A DNA stretch of 10,899 bases from assembly GCA_009827215.1 (NCBI GenBank), contig WUAJ01000062.1, positions 1-10,899 of the forward strand, read 5' to 3'. The notes under the pieces are model-generated. The model searched no databases. It was not told the origin of the DNA and saw only the letters and a list, made by a program, of their open reading frames with translations. Origin of the DNA: Phycisphaeraceae bacterium. GTDB taxonomy: Bacteria > Planctomycetota > Phycisphaerae > Phycisphaerales > UBA1924. The position numbers and the translations under genes are program-made. Of the stretch, positions 6,631-10,899 are shown piece by piece. Position 1 is the first letter of the stretch, and each line of letters starts with the position of its first letter.

Positions 6631-6659
6631 ACTATACAGGGAGTATTCATGTACCGCAA
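6631..6659 (-). promoter_or_regulatory. Sigma70-like promoter of the lipoprotein gene
   Basis: On the minus strand TTGCGG (6654-6659) and TATAGT (6631-6636) are separated by exactly 17 bases. Transcription would start near 6624, giving a leader of about 25 bases that contains only the ribosome binding site before the ATG at 6598. The -35 box ends just before the stop codon of the upstream gene (6661-6663). This is the best promoter match in the window, and it suggests the lipoprotein, and perhaps the aldehyde dehydrogenase and methylase genes below it, can be expressed apart from the ppa-thiG transcript. Confidence 0.5.
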
Positions 6660-6660
6660 G

Positions 6661-7050
6661 CTACCAAAAATTGAACAAGTTTGGCCAAACCGAATGAAGG
6701 ATCATCAACACCCAAAACTCAGCAAGCGCTGCGTAGATCAATATCTGATTGAGACGGATAGCCCTTGCCGCCCATGCTGGGACTCGGACTCCTGGGAACT
6801 TGGATCTATTTCCTATAAAGAACAAGATTGGTGAAATGAAAAGCATCACAGACAATGCCGCAATGAAGGGCATCGCAAGCATGCCGAGTACCGCAAGTAC
6901 ATTTGGGTATGTACACTGAAACTTGCTGGCATATGCGTCCGGGAGTGTGCTGAAGGCCGTTCCACATTCCGGGCATGGGTCATGCTCTTTGCGATCATGC
7001 ATGTCGTAGCCGCAGATGTGGCAGGTCAGTGTTGGGTATTGTTTATTCAC
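6661..7050 (-). CDS. Small zinc-ribbon membrane protein, function unknown
   Basis: The 129-residue product begins with a zinc ribbon: CHIC at 10-13 and CPEC at 26-29 form a CxxC-x12-CxxC knuckle pair in the form LTCHICGYDM...DPCPECG. Similar N-termini are common in planctomycete proteins. Two hydrophobic stretches follow, about 51-79 and 100-122, each long enough to cross the membrane, joined by a basic loop (NRSKFPGVRVPAWAARAIR). The start codon is GTG at 7050, which overlaps the TGA stop of the methyltransferase (GTGA), so translation is probably coupled. No enzymatic motif is visible. The role is unknown. Confidence 0.72.
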   Translation of the reverse strand: MNKQYPTLTCHICGYDMHDRKEHDPCPECGTAFSTLPDAYASKFQCTYPNVLAVLGMLAMPFIAALSVMLFISPILFFIGNRSKFPGVRVPAWAARAIRLNQILIYAALAEFWVLMILHSVWPNLFNFW

Positions 7051-7847
7051 GAGACCGACGAGCTGACAAGGACGATGAATGAGTCGTCGAGCTCTTCTTC
7101 CGGGTCTTGGATCGGGTTGATGTAGGCATTGCCCTCGTCATCGATCGCGTCGGGGAGTTTGTTGTAGACGTTGGTTGATTTGAATCCGGCTTCGAGCATC
7201 GCGTCGCGGAGTTCGGGGACGGACCAGAGGCGCCAGTGGTACTCGAAGGCTTCGTCGTGCTCGTCGGTGATGGTGCCGGCGTGTTCGATGCGGAAGTGGA
7301 TGTAGTTGCGGACCATGCCGGTGAGGGGGTCGGCGTCGCGTTGTTCCCAGGTGTAGCGGCAGAGTCGGCCGTCTCCCATGGGGGTTGGTCGGTGGACACC
7401 TCCTGGGATGAAGGCGTTTTCTCCGCCGTAGGTGTCGCAGAGGAATGTGCCGTTGGTTTGAGCGAGGCGGGCGTGGGCTTGCTTGAGGTACGCGATTAGC
7501 TCGGCGCGGGTGTGGTGGTATCCGATGGAGAAGTTTCCGACGAAGATGACATCGGCAGGGTCGGCTGATTGGTTGACATCGGCGCAGACTTTTGTGACGC
7601 GTGGGTGGTCGGGGTGTTTGTTGAGTGCTTCTTGGTCGAGGTCGGTCGCGATGGCGCGGTGGTCATCGGATTGCTCGGCCCATTGTCGAGAGAGAATTGC
7701 GGTCCCGGCGAAGTCTTCGGCGAGGGTGCTGGGGGAGCGGCCGTGGATCGCGTTGATGAGCGGGATGCAGGCTTCTGGGTTCTGGACGCAGAGTTCGTAG
7801 AGGTCGTGTTTGTCCCATTGCTTTTGAGTGTGTTTGGTGGAGTCCAT
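7047..7847 (-). CDS. Class I SAM-dependent methyltransferase, substrate unknown
   Basis: The 266-residue product has the Rossmann-type SAM pocket. Motif I is AEDFAGTAILSRQWA at 43-57 (commonly EDxCGTG in related enzymes). The acidic end of strand 2 lies in AIATDLDQEAL (65-75), motif III is CADVN at 88-92, and DVIFVGNFSIGYHHTRAEL occupies the post-motif region at about 99-117. The second half contains paired aromatic strands (NYIHFRIEH, FEYHWRLWSVPEL) and ends in a long acidic tail (DPEEELDDSF). This layout fits small-molecule or tRNA-type methyltransferases, but nothing fixes the substrate. It starts 4 bases after thiG stops and its stop overlaps the next gene by 4 bases, so it belongs to the ppa-thiG transcript. 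Coupling to thiG might be only positional. Confidence 0.82.
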   Translation of the reverse strand: MDSTKHTQKQWDKHDLYELCVQNPEACIPLINAIHGRSPSTLAEDFAGTAILSRQWAEQSDDHRAIATDLDQEALNKHPDHPRVTKVCADVNQSADPADVIFVGNFSIGYHHTRAELIAYLKQAHARLAQTNGTFLCDTYGGENAFIPGGVHRPTPMGDGRLCRYTWEQRDADPLTGMVRNYIHFRIEHAGTITDEHDEAFEYHWRLWSVPELRDAMLEAGFKSTNVYNKLPDAIDDEGNAYINPIQDPEEELDDSFIVLVSSSVS

Positions 7848-7851
7848 TCGG

Positions 7852-8700
7852 TTATTCGCCTGGGATGTAGGTGATGGTGCCTTCCATTGGGGAGGAGGCG
7901 GTGGCGTAGCGTTTCTTTGGGATTCGTCCGGCTTGGTAGGACTGGTGTCCGGCTTCGCAGGCTTTGCGCATCGCGTGGGCCATCATGATGGGGTCTTGGG
8001 CGTGGGCGATCGCGGTGTTGAGGAGGACCGCGTCGGCGCCGAGTTCCATCGCGACGGCGACATCGGACGCGCTCCCGACTCCGGCGTCGACGATGACGGG
8101 GTAGGTTGGGTCGTTCTCTTTGAGGAGGTCGAGGCAGAGGACGATGTTGTTGTGGTTGAGGACGCCTTGTCCTGATCCGATCGGGGACCCTGCGGGCATG
8201 ACGGCGGTCGCGCCGGCTTCTTTGATGCGCAGCGCGGTGATGGGGTCGTCGCTGGAGTAGCAGAGGACATTGAATCCATCGGCGGTGAGTTCTTTGACGG
8301 CTTCGATGGTTCCGACTGGATCGGGGAGGAGGGTTTTCTTGTCGCCGAGGACTTCGAGTTTGACCCAGTTGGCTCCGGGGTTGTCGAGTTGTTCGAGGAG
8401 GTCGCGTCCTAATCGAGAGACGCGGATGGCGTCTTCGGCGCTGAAGCAGCCGGCGGTGTTCGGGAGGATGGTGTAGCGATCGAGGTCGATGTATTCGAGG
8501 AGGGACTTGCCTTGGTCGTTGAAGAGACGCTCGCGGCGGACAGCAACTGTGATGATGTCGGCTCCAGAAGCGTCGAGGGCGGCTTCCATGGATTCCATGG
8601 TGGGGTATTTGCCGGTCCCGACGAGGAGGCGGGAGTTGAAGGATTTGCCTGCGATGGAGAAGGGGGCGAGGCCGGGTTCGGTTGAGAGTGTGGTGGTCAT
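7852..8700 (-). CDS. thiG: Thiazole synthase ThiG
   Basis: ThiG builds the thiazole phosphate ring of thiamine from 1-deoxy-D-xylulose 5-phosphate, dehydroglycine and ThiS thiocarboxylate. Family signatures, numbered from the chosen start, are SRLLVGTGKY at 23-32, TILPNTAGCF at 77-86 and NWVKLEVLGD at 111-120, with the Schiff-base lysine K114. LLPDP follows at 124-128, then the phosphate-binding MPAGSPIGSGQG at 168-179 and VDAGVGSASDVAVAMELGADA at 204-224. At 282 residues it is slightly longer than the usual 255-265 because of N-terminal residues. A GTG at 8724 extends the frame by 8 residues, but ATG at 8700 fits the family better; neither has a strong ribosome binding site. No thiS, thiH, thiO or thiE is in the window, so the partner genes must be elsewhere. 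The gene follows ppa by 36 bases. Confidence 0.95.
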   Translation of the reverse strand: MTTTLSTEPGLAPFSIAGKSFNSRLLVGTGKYPTMESMEAALDASGADIITVAVRRERLFNDQGKSLLEYIDLDRYTILPNTAGCFSAEDAIRVSRLGRDLLEQLDNPGANWVKLEVLGDKKTLLPDPVGTIEAVKELTADGFNVLCYSSDDPITALRIKEAGATAVMPAGSPIGSGQGVLNHNNIVLCLDLLKENDPTYPVIVDAGVGSASDVAVAMELGADAVLLNTAIAHAQDPIMMAHAMRKACEAGHQSYQAGRIPKKRYATASSPMEGTITYIPGE

Positions 8701-8736
8701 GAGCGATTCTACGCATTGGGCCACTTGATTGCTCGA

Positions 8737-9288
8737 TTAGATTTTCTCGGATCGGCGGGCTTCGGAGTATCGCTGGAGCGATGCGTCGATGACCTCGTGG
8801 GCTTTGTCTACAGGCTGGATCTCGTCGACCTCCACCGCTTTGCCTTCAAGGTTTTTGTAGTCCTCGAAGAACCGTTTGAGCATTTTAAATGTGTGCTTCG
8901 GGAAGTCCTCGATGGACTTCATGTCTTCGAACTCGGGATCATTAATGAGTACGGAGATGATCTTGTGGTCCGGTTGCCCTTCATCGAGCATGGTCATCAC
9001 GCCGATAGCGCGTGCTTCGCAGATACAGAGGGGTGGGACTTTTTCTGTACAGAACACAAGGACATCGAGGGGGTCGTAGTCTTCGGCGTAGGTCTGGGGG
9101 ATGAATCCGTAGTTGGCGGGGTAGTAGACGGCGGAAGAGAGGACGCGGTCGAGACGGAGCATCCCGGTGGACTTATCGAGCTCGTATTTGTTGGATGAGC
9201 TCTTCGGGATCTCGATGATCGCGCGGAAGTTTTGGGGGAGGGAGAGGGACTGGATTCCTGGTCGAACATCGTGCCATGGGTGGATCAT
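8737..9288 (-). CDS. ppa: Inorganic pyrophosphatase, family I
   Basis: This soluble enzyme hydrolyses pyrophosphate to two phosphates and so pulls biosynthetic reactions forward. The 183-residue length is typical. Active-site motifs are all present: NKYELDKSTG at 33-42, YPANYGFIPQTYAEDYDPLDVLV at 56-78 with the DxDPxD aspartates D70, D72 and D75, then DEGQPDHKI at 102-110 (D102 and D107), and the late FFEDYKNLEGK at 140-150. It is probably the first gene of the ppa-thiG-methyltransferase-zinc ribbon transcript. The 99-base gap before it holds a 19-base palindrome. The window has no visible link between pyrophosphate release and thiamine synthesis beyond gene order. Confidence 0.95.
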   Translation of the reverse strand: MIHPWHDVRPGIQSLSLPQNFRAIIEIPKSSSNKYELDKSTGMLRLDRVLSSAVYYPANYGFIPQTYAEDYDPLDVLVFCTEKVPPLCICEARAIGVMTMLDEGQPDHKIISVLINDPEFEDMKSIEDFPKHTFKMLKRFFEDYKNLEGKAVEVDEIQPVDKAHEVIDASLQRYSEARRSEKI

Positions 9289-9325
9289 GGTGGATGGTAG
9301 ACTCGCGTGTTTTTATGGCAAATCG

Positions 9326-9344
9326 TGCATCCGAATCGGATGCA
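9326..9344. promoter_or_regulatory. 19-base palindrome upstream of ppa, possible operator or leader hairpin
   Basis: TGCATCCGAATCGGATGCA has 9-base arms around one central base. It lies in the 99-base gap between the peptidase stop (9388) and the ppa start (9288), 37 bases before the ppa ATG. A weak CATAAA (-10-like) lies just downstream on the minus strand, so the palindrome would overlap the region upstream of it, where an operator could act. As RNA it would form an 8-bp stem with a 3-base loop. No T run follows on the minus strand, so it is not a standard terminator. Confidence 0.4.
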
Positions 9345-9387
9345 GATTCATGCTTTTCTAACTGGGTGAGTTGCTGAAGGGGTCCGA

Positions 9388-10899
9388 TTACTCGCGTGCG
9401 GAGGTTGGGTACGCGGCGGGTGAGCGGTAGCCTTCTTGGTCATACGCACGCACGGCGAAAATCCAGTTGTCTTTGCTCAGGTCGATGGTCGCTTCGGTGA
9501 CATTCCCCACGTCTTTGAACTTGGTCCAGTCGTGGTCGGTGGTCTCGCGCCAGAGGACTTCGTATCCGGCGGTGTCGGATTCTGGTGAAGCATCCCATCG
9601 GAGCGTGGTGTCGTTGGTGAGCTCGGCGGTGATGATGCGAGCGTTGGTCGGTGATGACGGTGCGTTGGCGAGGTGGACGAGGACGGCGGTGTTGAGCTGT
9701 GTGACTCCGGCGAGGTACTCGGCGTCCACATGCGTTGCTAGATCGCCGTACTGGATGCCGTCTTCGATGCGGACATCCTGGTGCTGGTGGTTGTACTCTT
9801 CGTAGACCTCGCAGAAGCGGACGGCGGGCATCCCGAGCTGGTTGAATGGTGTGTGGTCACCTCCTCGGAGGTAGCGGTCTGGACGGAAGATGAGCTTTGG
9901 TTTGACGGGGAGCTCGCCGTGGAGCTTTCCGATGAAGTTGATGTAGCGTGCGAGTTGTCGAGAGTCGGAGTCGGACTCTGATCCGGTGGAGCGGAGGCGG
10001 TAGAGCGCGGATCTGAGCTGTTGCGGATCGTCGAGGTTGACGAGGTCGAGTCCGAGACCTTCGGAGAAGATGCGGACTTCGGTGGAGCCGTCGAGGTCTC
10101 CGATTCCGGTGGGGTCTCCGATGGTGTCGTTGTTGAGGACTCCGCGGACATCGGCGCCGGCGTCGACGAGGTCTTGGGCGTGGAGGCGAGCGCCGAAGAG
10201 GCCTTGCTCTTCTCCGGAGGTGGCCATGAGGACGATGGTGGAGTCGAGGGATTCTTTGCTCAGGACGCGTGCGAGTTCGATGAGGGCGGCGACACCTGAA
10301 GCGTCGTCGTTGGCGCCGGGAGCTTCGGAGGTCGCGTCCATTGCGTCAGTCGCGCGGGAGTCGAGGTGGGCGAGGACGTAGTAGAGGCGGTTGGTGGATT
10401 CTGGGTTGGTGCCTGGGATGGTGCAGAGGACGTTGACGATCTCGACTTGCTTGGGAATGCGGCGGCCGTCGGGTTCGACGGTGTGGGAGTCGAACGATAC
10501 GGACGGGGCGTACTCGGCTGGTTTGTTATGACCGATGATTGCTTCTTCGAATGCTTTGTGGACCCAGCGGCGGGCGGCGCCGATGCCGCGGTGCTCGGAC
10601 TTGGTGTCGGAGAGGGTGTGGCGGGTCCCGAAGGAGGTGAGCATGTGGACATTGTCGATGAGACGCGCGGGTTCGACGGAGGCGATGGCTCGTTGTGGGA
10701 CTTCCATGAGTGCTTTCTGGTAGTACGGCAATGAACGCGGGGACAGACCAAGTTCGAGGGCGTGGTCGAGTGCTTGATCGGGTGACATCTGGTTGGATTG
10801 TACGAGATGGAGCCCGTAGAGGCCTGCGGCTCGTGATCCTGAACCACAGTGCATGAGGATTGGCTGGTCGGGATGCTCGCTGAGGAGCTGTGTGAGCGC
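9388..10899 (-). CDS. Peptidase M28 with N-terminal Cys-phosphatase-like domain and C-terminal Fn3-like domain, 5' truncated
   Basis: The frame is open to the right edge, so the N-terminus is missing. Numbering from the ATG at 10854, residues 1-45 plus 15 in-frame residues before them read as the end of a DUF442/BLH-type phosphatase domain: PILMHCGSGSRAAGL gives a C-x4-R loop, followed by helices ending ALELGL. The M28 zinc aminopeptidase domain spans about 60-398. Its ligands are H163 (AHLDS), D183 (GANDDASG), E215/E216 (SGEEQG), D243 (NNDTIGD) and H334 (GGDHTPF), so it should be active. A Fn3-like domain covers about 400-485 (TTLRWDASPESDTAGYEVLW). Such peptidases are usually secreted, and a signal peptide would lie outside the window. 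An internal start (for example M23 or M50) would give a plain M28 protein without phosphatase part or signal peptide, so I favour a real fusion. Confidence 0.82.
   Translation of the reverse strand, partial: ALTQLLSEHPDQPILMHCGSGSRAAGLYGLHLVQSNQMSPDQALDHALELGLSPRSLPYYQKALMEVPQRAIASVEPARLIDNVHMLTSFGTRHTLSDTKSEHRGIGAARRWVHKAFEEAIIGHNKPAEYAPSVSFDSHTVEPDGRRIPKQVEIVNVLCTIPGTNPESTNRLYYVLAHLDSRATDAMDATSEAPGANDDASGVAALIELARVLSKESLDSTIVLMATSGEEQGLFGARLHAQDLVDAGADVRGVLNNDTIGDPTGIGDLDGSTEVRIFSEGLGLDLVNLDDPQQLRSALYRLRSTGSESDSDSRQLARYINFIGKLHGELPVKPKLIFRPDRYLRGGDHTPFNQLGMPAVRFCEVYEEYNHQHQDVRIEDGIQYGDLATHVDAEYLAGVTQLNTAVLVHLANAPSSPTNARIITAELTNDTTLRWDASPESDTAGYEVLWRETTDHDWTKFKDVGNVTEATIDLSKDNWIFAVRAYDQEGYRSPAAYPTSARE

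Noticed and set aside
7496..8716. 406-codon open frame spanning thiG and part of the methyltransferase gene
   Set aside because: It is a shifted frame across two well-supported genes and is rich in Arg, Pro, His and Ser without motifs.
9326..9344. Palindrome considered as a rho-independent terminator of the peptidase gene
   Set aside because: No run of T follows on the minus strand; the T run is on the opposite strand, where no gene ends.
1..10899. CRISPR arrays, tRNA, rRNA, insertion sequences
   Set aside because: No regularly spaced direct repeats, tRNA-like cloverleafs, rRNA stretches or transposase motifs were seen.

Overview
The window looks like chromosomal DNA of a planctomycete, most likely of the Phycisphaerae type. 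The clues are a fairly high GC content, a mix of housekeeping and secreted-type genes, a CxxC-CxxC zinc-ribbon membrane protein of a sort common in that phylum, and an M28 peptidase with a C-terminal Fn3-like domain. This taxonomic guess rests on protein style only, since there is no rRNA or marker gene here. The window is almost fully coding: ten genes, with the largest non-coding gap being 184 bases (396-579).

Left part (1-4606). A truncated OppA-type solute-binding protein runs leftward off the edge. Divergent from it is a two-gene unit with an ATGA overlap: a BioF-like alpha-oxoamine synthase followed by a HisN-type phosphatase of the inositol monophosphatase family. That unit converges on a leftward 700-residue N6-adenine DNA methylase, and the two stop codons overlap. 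The methylase gene carries two non-protein signals: a perfect 16-bp palindrome matching the parS site of ParB (4344-4359), and an in-frame REP-like hairpin insertion near its 3' end (about 2629-2677).

Right part (4628-10899). All genes run leftward. In transcription order they are: a peptidase whose upstream portion is the tail of a Cys-phosphatase-like domain (cut by the edge), inorganic pyrophosphatase (ppa), thiazole synthase (thiG), a SAM methyltransferase, a small zinc-ribbon membrane protein, a lipoprotein with its own promoter, and an aldehyde dehydrogenase. The methylase follows 21 bases later. The ppa-thiG-methyltransferase-zinc ribbon stretch is tightly packed (gaps of 36 and 4 bases, then a GTGA overlap) and is probably one transcript.

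The most interesting signal is not a gene. The + strand is C-rich over G on the left and G-rich over C on the right, whichever strand the genes are on. The change falls at about 4.45-4.9 kb, within a few hundred bases of the parS-like palindrome. Together these suggest an origin-proximal, ParB-bound region of the chromosome, although no dnaA, parAB or DnaA-box cluster is visible here.
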